Assembly: GCA_029983595.1 (NCBI GenBank)
Contig: JASBZD010000075.1
Coordinates: forward strand, 1-6,387
Direction: 5' to 3'
Source of the DNA: Peptoniphilaceae bacterium
Lineage (GTDB): Bacteria > Bacillota > Clostridia > Tissierellales > Peptoniphilaceae
DNA length: 6,387 bases
Below the pieces are notes generated by a model. That model did not search any database, was not told the origin of the DNA, and was given only the letters and a program-made list of their open reading frames with translations. A program made the translations under genes and the position numbers. Shown one piece after another: positions 1-6,051 of the stretch (position 1 is its first letter; each line of letters begins with the position of its first letter).

Positions 1-1332
1 AATAATATAATAATAGACTCAATAACTCATGTTACAGAGCATATGAGTAGAAGACGTGAAGTCCTTCCACATCTAGAATATGAATACCTAGGCGATGAAA
101 GAAAAATTGATCCATTAAAATCGACTGAAGAAGAAATATTAGATAAGCTTAAAGAAGCTGAAACTAATAAAGCTATCTCTAGCGCGGTAGTAAATTCATA
201 TACTGGATTTTCAAAAATAATTGGGCTAGAAGTAGCATCTAGAGCGAGAATAGATAGTGATAGGACTTTAGCATCACTAGAAGAGAATGAGTTTAAAAAT
301 CTTTATAAGTCCTTATTAGAATTAATAGATGAAATAAAAAACGGCAAATTTAAAAATAAAATATACTATGATGTGGAAAAAATTGCAGAGTTTCATGTAG
401 TAGATTTAGAAAGTCTTAGAGGACTAGAATATGACGAGTTTGAATCTCCATCTAAAATGCTCGAATCTGTATATTTTAAACGCGATAAAGATGACAGACT
501 CGGCCAAAAATCCCAAGCACTAAAGAAAAATATCTCTAATCGTCTATCTAAAGACCGTTCAAAACTTATAAATTTAGAAAAAGACTTATATGAGGCTGAA
601 GATAGAGAAAAATATAGAATATATGGCGATATTTTATCAGCAAACTTATTTAAGGTAGGACCAGGGTATAAAGAGATAACTCTTGAAAATTTTTATACCG
701 AAGATTTAGAAGAGATAACTATACCTTTAGATGAAAAACTAAACCCACAACAAAATGCACAGAAATTCTATAAAAAATATACAAAATTAAAAAATGCACA
801 AGAGATATTAAAATCCCAAATTGATGAAACAAAAACTAATATAGCTTATCTTGAATCGATAGAATCACAAATTGAACTAGCAGATGAGATCTCAGATATT
901 GAATATATAAAATCAGAGCTAATAGAAGAAGGATTTTTAAAACGAAATAATAAAGTTAAATCTAAAAAGAAAAACAAATCTGAAGTAGAAAAAAGAGAAT
1001 ATAAAAATTTCACTATATATTTTGGAAAAAATAATCGCCAAAATGATTTATTAACTCATAAAATGGCAAATCGAGAAGATATATGGCTTCATATAAAAGA
1101 TATGCCAGGAAGTCATGTCATAATAAATAATAATGGCGAAAACGTACCAGAAGAAGTAATAGAATATGCAGCAGAAATAGCAGCATATAACTCAAAAGCA
1201 AGAAATACTGGAAGCGTTGATGTTGATTATACAAATAAAAAAAATGTAAAAAGACATCCATCTAATAAGCCAGGACTTGTAAATTATACAGAATTTAACA
1301 CGATATTAGTTAAATCAGATAAAAACCATTAA
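1..1332 (+). CDS. rqcH: RqcH / Rqc2-family (NFACT) ribosome quality control protein, 5' end outside the window
   Basis: Family role (known): RqcH binds stalled 50S subunits that carry peptidyl-tRNA and recruits tRNA-Ala to add C-terminal alanine tails that mark the peptide for degradation. Older annotations call it fibronectin-binding protein A. Seen: 443 codons are in the window and the frame is open from base 1. The first 14 codons (NNIIIDSITHVTEH) match the usual NFACT-N segment that precedes 'SRxRxVLP', so the ATG at 43 is internal and about 130-145 residues, including the family's N-terminal DR motif, lie upstream. In order: rest of NFACT-N with its helix-hairpin-helix part (SKIIGLEVASRARI, about bases 211-252); a coiled-coil middle region around the hallmarks YGDILSANL (about 622-648) and LNPQQNAQKFYKKYTKLKNA (about 739-798); then the C-terminal NFACT-R domain (DUF814) with EDIWLHIKDMPGSHVII (about 1075-1125). 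The 3' end looks intact, with TAA at 1330. The acetyltransferase gene follows after 21 nt and is probably co-transcribed. Confidence 0.95.
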   Translation, partial: NNIIIDSITHVTEHMSRRREVLPHLEYEYLGDERKIDPLKSTEEEILDKLKEAETNKAISSAVVNSYTGFSKIIGLEVASRARIDSDRTLASLEENEFKNLYKSLLELIDEIKNGKFKNKIYYDVEKIAEFHVVDLESLRGLEYDEFESPSKMLESVYFKRDKDDRLGQKSQALKKNISNRLSKDRSKLINLEKDLYEAEDREKYRIYGDILSANLFKVGPGYKEITLENFYTEDLEEITIPLDEKLNPQQNAQKFYKKYTKLKNAQEILKSQIDETKTNIAYLESIESQIELADEISDIEYIKSELIEEGFLKRNNKVKSKKKNKSEVEKREYKNFTIYFGKNNRQNDLLTHKMANREDIWLHIKDMPGSHVIINNNGENVPEEVIEYAAEIAAYNSKARNTGSVDVDYTNKKNVKRHPSNKPGLVNYTEFNTILVKSDKNH

Positions 1333-1340
1333 ATAAATTT

Positions 1341-1348
1341 AGGAGGAG
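1341..1348 (+). promoter_or_regulatory. Strong ribosome binding site of the acetyltransferase gene
   Basis: AGGAGGAG lies 5 nt before the ATG at 1354. It is a near-perfect Shine-Dalgarno sequence and fixes that start. No promoter is evident in the 21-nt gap, so the gene probably reads from the rqcH transcript. Confidence 0.85.
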
Positions 1349-1353
1349 AAATC

Positions 1354-1797
1354 ATGAAAAAAGAAATGCCCGAAATGAGAAAAGTAGAGTATGGCTCGCA
1401 AGAATATGAAGAAATAATGGATCTAAGAAATGAGTATTTTAGAAAACCTCAGGGAATGGATATAAGAAATGAAGATAATTCAATCGATGAGAAAAGCGTG
1501 ATGTATGGAGGATATTTAGACGGAAAACTAATGTCATGCATATTCTATCTTCCAAAAGACGTAAACACAGCTCAAGTAAAAGCAGTAATAGTAGATGAAA
1601 AATATCAAGGCATTGGAGCAGGAAAATACCTAATGGATTTTATAGAAGAAAAAATAAAATCTGAAGGATTTAATCATATAATACTCCACGGCCGCACAAA
1701 AGTAGAAGGCTTTTATGAAAAACTGGGCTATAAATCATATGGCGAAGTAGATATTTATAACACAATCCCACATATCTGGATGGAAAAAGATATATAA
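1354..1797 (+). CDS. GNAT family N-acetyltransferase
   Basis: Predicted cytoplasmic acetyl-CoA-dependent N-acetyltransferase of 147 residues, a normal size for a single-domain GNAT. Seen: an N-terminal strand-helix part (residues 1-40); central strands (YGGYLDGKLMSCIFYL, about 51-66); the acetyl-CoA-binding motif A with VDEKYQGIGAGKYLM (about 80-94, the Q-x-x-G-x-G pyrophosphate loop); then HIILHGR and FYEKLGY (120-126), the usual motif B that often supplies a catalytic tyrosine. The C-terminal end IPHIWMEK (138-145) resembles the ElaA/YjcF branch, which typically ends with a 'PH-hydrophobic-M' strand. The substrate cannot be told from sequence. The start is set by the AGGAGGAG 5 nt upstream. 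It follows rqcH closely on the same strand and ends right before a terminator, so it is probably the last gene of that transcript. A functional link to ribosome quality control is not shown. Confidence 0.9.
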   Translation: MKKEMPEMRKVEYGSQEYEEIMDLRNEYFRKPQGMDIRNEDNSIDEKSVMYGGYLDGKLMSCIFYLPKDVNTAQVKAVIVDEKYQGIGAGKYLMDFIEEKIKSEGFNHIILHGRTKVEGFYEKLGYKSYGEVDIYNTIPHIWMEKDI

Positions 1798-1843
1798 AAA
1801 AGACTCCTAAAGTCGGTAAAACACCAACTTTGGGAGTTCTTTT
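1796..1843. terminator. Bidirectional rho-independent terminator between convergent operons
   Basis: The arms ACTCCTAAAGT (1803-1813) and ACTTTGGGAGT (1827-1837) pair with one G-T wobble. The hairpin extends inward past a C/A mismatch by GGT/ACC (1815-1817 with 1823-1825) around the loop AAAAC. On the + strand it is followed by TCTTTT (1838-1843). On the - strand it is followed by C and then six T (1801-1796). It can therefore end both the rqcH-acetyltransferase transcript and the metal-transport operon. The regulator's stop codon (1842-1844) sits inside the + strand T-tract. Confidence 0.9.
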
Positions 1844-2492
1844 AAATTTCTTTTAAATAAATATCTGTTGTTGCTTTAGGAGAAATACGTCTTTCAATTC
1901 CATTTATTTTAACTATAGCCGTCTTATCAAAACTATCAAAATCAATAAAATCAAGCTTATCTCCAATTTTTATATTGATAGACTCGCAGTAATTTAACAG
2001 ATCTTTATCATCTCTAATTCGGCGAAGTATATATGATTTTCCTTTTATTGCATCACAAAGTTTCAAAAGATTTTGAGTACTCTCTTCATTATTTGTATAA
2101 ATAATCGAACCATGAGGGCAATAATCAGGATAACCCAGATATGAATTTAGCTTGTCAAACAGAATATCACTTGTAACAGATTGTAAATCACTGGCAATAG
2201 GATGAACTTCCTTCCATGAGATCTTTAGCTCTTTTTCTAGAAAATATTCCCAAAGCCTATGTTTTGAAAGAATCTGTTTTGTAACCGATAGTCCTTCTTT
2301 TGTAAGCCTATTATCTTTTCCATCAGAAACCAACTTCTCAGACTTTAGTTTTTTTAGCATCTCAGTTACAGATGAAGGCGCTAAATTTAAATAATTACTT
2401 ATAGATTTATTAGTAACTTTTTCATCTTCACGCATAAGTTTAAAAATCGCGATTAAATACTCTTCTTTCTGAGGATTTAAGCTCTTTTCCAT
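1842..2492 (-). CDS. troR: DtxR/MntR-family metal-dependent transcriptional regulator (TroR-like, long form)
   Basis: Predicted metal-sensing repressor of the transport operon it closes. It has 216 residues, the long three-domain form as in DtxR, ScaR and SloR. Seen: N-terminal winged helix-turn-helix (about 5-65, with NKSISNYLNLAPSSVTEMLKKL); dimerisation and metal domain (about 66-130, with KHRLWE 77-82, VHPIASDLQSVTSD 96-109 and CPHG 125-128); C-terminal FeoA/SH3-like domain (about 150-216, INIKIGDKLDFID and the ending 'ISPKATTDIYL'). Compared with DtxR from memory, ancillary-site residues His79, Glu83 and His98 align with His78, Glu82 and His97. Primary-site Cys102, Glu105 and His106 align with Ser101, Gln104 and Ser105. 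The family's Glu-His pair is therefore absent, though Glu11, Cys125 and His127 could still bind metal. The ATG at 2492 lies 53 nt inside the end of the upstream permease gene, preceded by a G-rich ribosome binding site. Metal response is uncertain; family assignment is firm. Confidence 0.93.
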   Translation of the reverse strand: MEKSLNPQKEEYLIAIFKLMREDEKVTNKSISNYLNLAPSSVTEMLKKLKSEKLVSDGKDNRLTKEGLSVTKQILSKHRLWEYFLEKELKISWKEVHPIASDLQSVTSDILFDKLNSYLGYPDYCPHGSIIYTNNEESTQNLLKLCDAIKGKSYILRRIRDDKDLLNYCESINIKIGDKLDFIDFDSFDKTAIVKINGIERRISPKATTDIYLKEI

Positions 2493-3351
2493 AATTTTTC
2501 CCCGTCCCTCTTATTAATACTTTGTCTTCATTATACTTAGTAATTAAAAGTATTACCAGATAAGATATCATATTTACTGTAGCCACAAGACCTGCAATAG
2601 ACACATTAAATTTAATAGCAAGTAAAAATCCAATAATAGAGTTCATTACCGAGAATGCTACCGAGTATATAAATGTGCTAATTAGAGATTTGCTAAATAA
2701 TAACGCAGTAGCACTTGGAGCTATAAAAAATGAAATCACTAAAATCGCACCAACACTATTAAATGAAACTACAGCTGAAACCGACGTAAGAGCCATTAAC
2801 GAATAAAATATAACCCCTGTAGGAATTCCAATTAGATACGCAAACTCGCTATCAAACGTAGAAATTTTAAGCTTTTGATAATTTATCACAATAAAGACAA
2901 TTATTGAAAATAGTAAAATAACACCATTTAAAATCGATCTAGAAATCTCATATCCAAAAACATTAGTCTTAACAAGAGAAGAAAATAAAACCTCACCTAA
3001 AAGAACAATTTCGGTATCAAGATGGACATTTCTAAAAAACTTAGATATCAAAATTACTGCTATTGAAAATAAAATTGGAAAAATCATACCAATTGCATCA
3101 TCATATTTTGAGATGCCTTTTTTTCCTATACTTTCAATTAAAAATACAGTAATAACCCCCATAAGGCTTGCTCCAATTATTAAAACTGGTGAATCAAGAT
3201 TCTTTACAATAAAAAACGCAATCACTATCCCAAGCAGTACAGTGTGGCTAATAGCATCTGTAAGCATAGATAACTTTCTTAATATTAAAAACACACCAAG
3301 CAAAGAGCAAGATATAGAAGTAAGAATTAAAACTATTAAAGCACTAGTCAT
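2440..3351 (-). CDS. troD: Metal ABC transporter permease, ABC-3 family (TroD/MntD-like)
   Basis: Second integral-membrane subunit of the predicted Mn/Zn/Fe importer, expected to pair with the other permease and dock on the ATPase. It has 303 residues, the normal family size plus a tail. Seen: about eight hydrophobic segments; the family region LRKLSMLTDAISHTVLLGIV (24-43); HLDTEIVLLGEVL (110-122), which in this family follows the long cytoplasmic segment; FDSEFAYLIGIPTG (166-179), shared almost word for word with the sister permease; and SVGAILVISFFIAPSATALL (199-218), the conserved segment before the last helices. After the last helix there is a hydrophilic, basic tail of about 30 residues (274-303). 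The part of the tail from about residue 287 is encoded in DNA that also codes for the start of the regulator. The ATG at 3351 is 2 nt after the sister gene's stop, with GAGGGA as ribosome binding site. It is translated from the same operon mRNA. Confidence 0.94.
   Translation of the reverse strand: MTSALIVLILTSISCSLLGVFLILRKLSMLTDAISHTVLLGIVIAFFIVKNLDSPVLIIGASLMGVITVFLIESIGKKGISKYDDAIGMIFPILFSIAVILISKFFRNVHLDTEIVLLGEVLFSSLVKTNVFGYEISRSILNGVILLFSIIVFIVINYQKLKISTFDSEFAYLIGIPTGVIFYSLMALTSVSAVVSFNSVGAILVISFFIAPSATALLFSKSLISTFIYSVAFSVMNSIIGFLLAIKFNVSIAGLVATVNMISYLVILLITKYNEDKVLIRGTGKNYGKELKSSERRVFNRDF
2500..2510 (-). promoter_or_regulatory. Ribosome binding site of the regulator gene, inside the permease gene
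   Basis: On the minus strand GAGGGACGGGG precedes the ATG at 2492 by 7 nt. It lies within coding sequence of the upstream permease and supports this start, and so supports the long gene overlap. Its purine-rich GAGG and GGGG parts both could pair with 16S rRNA. Confidence 0.6.
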
Positions 3352-3353
3352 TT

Positions 3354-4202
3354 TTAATCCCTCACTTTCATTATTTTTACACCAAGGATAACCACTACAG
3401 CAATAAGACCTTGAAATAATATAATAGTAGGGCCAGTAGAAAACCCACTATAAATTGTCGACACAGTACTCCCCGCAACAGACGCTATGGTAGATAGTAT
3501 AGATGAAATTACTAAAACACCTAAAAAATTATCTGATAACTTTGAAGCTGTAACTGTTGGAATAATTAATAACGAACTAATTAAAATTACACCTACCGCC
3601 TTAATTCCTACGCCTATAATAAGAATCGTCATAAATAAAATCAATGCATCAAGTTTTCTAGTATTTATACCAATCATATAAGCAAACTCGCTATCAAAAA
3701 GATAACATTTTAATTTTCTATAATTTATACAAATAATCACCGCACAAATTAGACACCCAATTAAAATAAGATAAATATCTGATTTTAATAGATACGCAGC
3801 CTGACCAAAAATATAATTATCAAGTCCAGCCTTTTTTGAACCTGCAAAACTTGGATTGCCTTGAATAAATGATTTTAAAACTAAGCCAAGCCCAAAAAGT
3901 CCAGATAGAAAAATAGCCATATTTGCATCCGGTCCTATTTTTGAATTTTTATTTGAATACTCAATTAGAAAATAAGAAACGCTCGCAGTTGCCATCGCCC
4001 CAATAAGAAGAACTACGGGACTTCTAGACCTAGTTAACATAAAAGCTATTATTATACCAGGAAATGTAGAATGCCCTAGAGCATCACCTATTAACGACTG
4101 TGACTTTTGCACATTTAAGGTCCCCACTAGAGCTGAACCTATCGCAAGAAATACAGTGCCTATAAGGACAATATGGAACGAATACATCTTTAAAATCTCC
4201 AT
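3354..4202 (-). CDS. troC: Metal ABC transporter permease, ABC-3 family (TroC/MntC-like)
   Basis: First integral-membrane subunit of the predicted divalent-metal importer (PF00950 family), forming the transmembrane path together with the second permease. It has 282 residues, a typical length. Seen: a hydrophobic N-terminal helix (8-28); the family signature LIGDALGHSTFPGI (37-50), equivalent to the classic GDALSH-x-x-PG; KKAGLDNYIFGQAA (123-136); LFDSEFAYMIGI (168-179); VGVILISSLLIIPTVTA (203-219); and STGPTIILF (255-263) in the last hydrophobic region. About eight membrane segments are visible. The ATG at 4202 follows the ATPase stop by 2 nt; the ribosome binding site AGGGGAT overlaps the end of the ATPase gene, suggesting translational coupling. 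No premature stop or frameshift is seen. Confidence 0.95.
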   Translation of the reverse strand: MEILKMYSFHIVLIGTVFLAIGSALVGTLNVQKSQSLIGDALGHSTFPGIIIAFMLTRSRSPVVLLIGAMATASVSYFLIEYSNKNSKIGPDANMAIFLSGLFGLGLVLKSFIQGNPSFAGSKKAGLDNYIFGQAAYLLKSDIYLILIGCLICAVIICINYRKLKCYLFDSEFAYMIGINTRKLDALILFMTILIIGVGIKAVGVILISSLLIIPTVTASKLSDNFLGVLVISSILSTIASVAGSTVSTIYSGFSTGPTIILFQGLIAVVVILGVKIMKVRD

Positions 4203-4204
4203 AA

Positions 4205-4912
4205 TTATCCCCTAAACCCTTTATTAATAAAATCGTCTAGACCATCAATAAATAATGATCCTGAATATTTTACATCTTTATTTAACACTACTACGTTATC
4301 AAAGTATTTTTCTAAAGTATATATATTGTGGTGAACTGCGATAATCGTTTTTCCCAAATCCTGAAGCCTTTTAAATTCGCTTGCAATAATATCTTCTGTT
4401 TTGATATCCACTCCAGTAAGAGGCTCATCTAAAATATAAATTTCCGCATCCAAAGCTAAAGCACGAGCAAGAAAGACTCTTTGTTTTTGACCTCCAGATA
4501 GCTTTTTAATCTGTCTATCTTTCAGATCTAAAATCCCCATCTCATTAAGAGCATCAACTACAATTTTTTTATCATTATCTGAAAAACGCCCAAAAGATTT
4601 CATATAAGGATATCGACCCATCATTACAACATCGTATACAGTAGTCGGAAAATCCCAGTTTACAGAATCTTTCTGCGGCACATATGCAATTTTAGTCTTA
4701 GCGCTATCTATATTTTCATCAAGAATTTTAATATCTCCACAATCTATTTTTATTAAACCTAGAATAGATTTTAATAAAGTGGATTTTCCAGCACCATTAG
4801 CACCAATAATAGCAGTTCTTGAATTCAAAACAATATTAAGATCCACATCTTGTAAGACTTTCGTTTTCCCATAAGAAACATTAAGATTTCTTATTTCTAC
4901 TGCATTCTTCAT
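4205..4912 (-). CDS. troB: Metal ABC transporter ATP-binding protein (TroB/MntB/ZnuC-like)
   Basis: Cytoplasmic ATPase powering the predicted metal importer; two copies are expected to dock on the two permeases. It has 235 residues, normal for the family. Seen: Walker A GANGAGKST (37-45); Q-loop Gln80 in YVPQKDSVNWDFPTTV; ABC signature LSGGQKQRV (138-146); Walker B IYILDEP (158-164) with catalytic Glu163; D-loop LTGVD; switch His195 in AVHHN, with Asn where many members have Asp. The Q-loop neighbourhood 'SVNWDFPTTVYDVVMMGRYP' closely resembles manganese/iron-type members (typically 'VDWDFPxxVxDVVMMGR') more than ZnuC, and this favours Mn. All ATPase motifs are intact. The start at 4912 is 1 nt after the lipoprotein stop. 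The nearest ribosome binding site, GGAG (4926-4929), is 13 nt away, rather far, so the gene may rely on coupling to the lipoprotein's translation. Confidence 0.96.
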   Translation of the reverse strand: MKNAVEIRNLNVSYGKTKVLQDVDLNIVLNSRTAIIGANGAGKSTLLKSILGLIKIDCGDIKILDENIDSAKTKIAYVPQKDSVNWDFPTTVYDVVMMGRYPYMKSFGRFSDNDKKIVVDALNEMGILDLKDRQIKKLSGGQKQRVFLARALALDAEIYILDEPLTGVDIKTEDIIASEFKRLQDLGKTIIAVHHNIYTLEKYFDNVVVLNKDVKYSGSLFIDGLDDFINKGFRG

Positions 4913-4913
4913 A

Positions 4914-5909
4914 TTATTTTAAATTCTCCACAATTAAATCAATATTATGTTTATACATTTTTAGAAAACTATCCGCATCTTCGCCCTTTTCTGAAAGTGA
5001 ATCCGAGAATAATTCAGCCCCATCACCACTTACAACTTTAGTTTCAAACCCTTTAGAACTTACTATATCCTGAAGTTTTTTCATTCTCTCTGGATTTGTA
5101 GTAGATTCTGCAAAAATCGCCTTAATCTTATGATCTGCTATAAATTGCGCAGTATCTTCTAAGTCCTTATTTGATACCTCTGAGTCAGTGCTCACTCCCT
5201 GAGGAGCCATAACCTCTATATTATAGCTTCTAGCAAAATAGTTAAACGCATCATGAGGCGTGATTAGATATCTTGACTCTTCAGGTATCTTTTTGATCTC
5301 CTCTTTTATATAACCATCTAACTCTTTTAACTTATTTAGATAATCATCATGATTCTTTTCAATCATAGCAACAAAGTCTGGATCATCTTTATATAGATCT
5401 TTTAGTTTATCTGCAACATTAGTAAAAGCCTCTGCATACAATTCTAAATCAAACCAAAAATGTGGATCTTCTACCATTTTAGAATCATCTTCCTCATCTT
5501 CCATCTGACCTATCTTAGAATGATCAAAAGTAGAAGTAACAGCATAGCCTACTTTTTCAAGAGCATCAACCATTTTACCTTCAAAATGAATCCCATGATA
5601 TAACACTAGATCAGCATCATTTAACTTACTATAGTCATCTGGTTTAGCAACATATACATGAGGATCTTCCCCAGCTGGAATAATAAGATTAACATCAGCA
5701 TTATCACCAATTAATTCGTTTACCATATCCTCAATAAAAGTAGTAGTAACTGTAATTTTTTTCTTTTCTGAACCATCAGTCTTTTCGTAAGCCTCATTCA
5801 TACCAGCCGTACCCTTTGAGTCTAAAGGTACCGACTGTTCGGACGCCTTATTTGAACACCCTACTAAAATCAACAAAGACATAACTAACAATAAAATTTT
5901 ATTTTTCAT
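4914..5909 (-). CDS. troA: Metal ABC transporter substrate-binding lipoprotein (TroA/PsaA/MntA-like)
   Basis: Extracytoplasmic, lipid-anchored metal-binding protein that delivers Mn2+ (or Zn2+/Fe2+) to the permeases (ZnuA/TroA family, PF01297). It has 331 residues from the ATG at 5909. Seen: signal peptide with K-rich start, hydrophobic core and lipobox LVGC (Cys18); a polar linker to about residue 50; then two lobes joined by a long helix (about 165-200). Likely ligands by family alignment: His84 in EDPHVY, His150 in EDPHFWFD, Glu268 in FAEST and Asp303 in LFSDSL. The His-His-Glu-Asp set is typical of Mn/Fe-type (cluster A-I) proteins. The segment ITPHDAFNYFA followed by 'APQGVSTDSEVS' is a family hallmark. 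Between lobe strands there is a short acidic loop (residues 134-147), without histidines, unlike the His-rich loop of ZnuA. Start choice: an in-frame GTG at 5918 is only 3 nt from the AAAGGA and too close, so ATG at 5909 is preferred. It is the first gene of the operon. Confidence 0.95.
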   Translation of the reverse strand: MKNKILLLVMSLLILVGCSNKASEQSVPLDSKGTAGMNEAYEKTDGSEKKKITVTTTFIEDMVNELIGDNADVNLIIPAGEDPHVYVAKPDDYSKLNDADLVLYHGIHFEGKMVDALEKVGYAVTSTFDHSKIGQMEDEEDDSKMVEDPHFWFDLELYAEAFTNVADKLKDLYKDDPDFVAMIEKNHDDYLNKLKELDGYIKEEIKKIPEESRYLITPHDAFNYFARSYNIEVMAPQGVSTDSEVSNKDLEDTAQFIADHKIKAIFAESTTNPERMKKLQDIVSSKGFETKVVSGDGAELFSDSLSEKGEDADSFLKMYKHNIDLIVENLK

Positions 5910-5920
5910 AATACACACTT

Positions 5921-5927
5921 ATCCTTT
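5921..5927 (-). promoter_or_regulatory. Ribosome binding site deciding the start of the lipoprotein gene
   Basis: On the minus strand AAAGGAT lies about 12 nt before the ATG at 5909, slightly long, but only about 2-3 nt before the in-frame GTG at 5918, which is too close to work. It therefore supports the ATG and a signal peptide beginning MKNKILLL. Confidence 0.65.
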
Positions 5928-5939
5928 CATTTTTAGTCT

Positions 5940-5968
5940 ATTTTAATATAAATTTTCCGTATTGTAAA
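5940..5968 (-). promoter_or_regulatory. Sigma-A-like promoter of the metal transport operon
   Basis: On the minus strand TTTACA (5968-5963, -35, 5 of 6 matches to TTGACA) is separated by exactly 17 nt from TAAAAT (5945-5940, -10, 5 of 6 to TATAAT). Transcription would begin near 5933, leaving about 25 nt of leader before the ATG at 5909. In DNA this AT-rich, chance matches occur, so other start sites (for example TACAAT at 5966-5961 as -10) remain possible. Confidence 0.6.
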
Positions 5969-5976
5969 TATATATT

Positions 5977-5990
5977 TTAGGTATACCTAA
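5977..5990. promoter_or_regulatory. DtxR-family operator: perfect 14-bp palindrome
   Basis: TTAGGTATACCTAA equals its own reverse complement. The half-site TTAGG is the same as in IdeR/DtxR-type iron and manganese boxes (half-sites TTAGG...CCTAA) and in TAGGTTAACCTA-like sites of MntR/SirR regulators, as known from memory. It sits in the only intergenic region before the operon that encodes a DtxR-family protein, 8 bp upstream of the proposed -35, so autoregulation by that protein is the likely role. Binding is inferred. Confidence 0.8.
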
Positions 5991-6002
5991 TTTTATATTT
6001 CT

Positions 6003-6038
6003 TTAAACAAAAATGAGACTATTTTTTAATAATCTCAT
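6003..6038 (-). terminator. Rho-independent terminator after the membrane acyltransferase-like gene
   Basis: On the minus strand ATGAGA (6038-6033) pairs with TCTCAT (6018-6013). After one mismatch, TATT (6031-6028) pairs with AATA (6023-6020) around an AAAA loop. TTTTGTTT follows. The hairpin is AU-rich and moderately weak. It lies 14 nt after the stop at 6052 and insulates the metal operon from upstream transcription. Confidence 0.75.
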
Positions 6039-6051
6039 CAAAATTTCACTT

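Noticed and set aside
3113..3391. Open frame of 92 codons on the + strand
   Set aside because: It lies antisense to the second permease gene and its product has no family features. It arises from the reverse complement of membrane-protein codons, and there is no ribosome binding site.
3487..3681. Open frame of 64 codons on the + strand
   Set aside because: It lies antisense within the first permease gene, and its product is low-complexity Ile/Thr/Lys-rich without domain or start signal.
5910..5918. GTG at 5918 as start of the lipoprotein
   Set aside because: It is only 3 nt from the Shine-Dalgarno sequence and would add Met-Cys-Ile before a normal Lys-rich signal peptide start; the ATG at 5909 fits better.
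6005..6010. TTGTTT on the minus strand as a -35 element with a -10 in the palindrome
   Set aside because: The bases are part of the upstream gene's terminator T-tract, and the best -10 at 17 nt would be GGTATA, a poor match; the TTTACA/TAAAAT pair is better.
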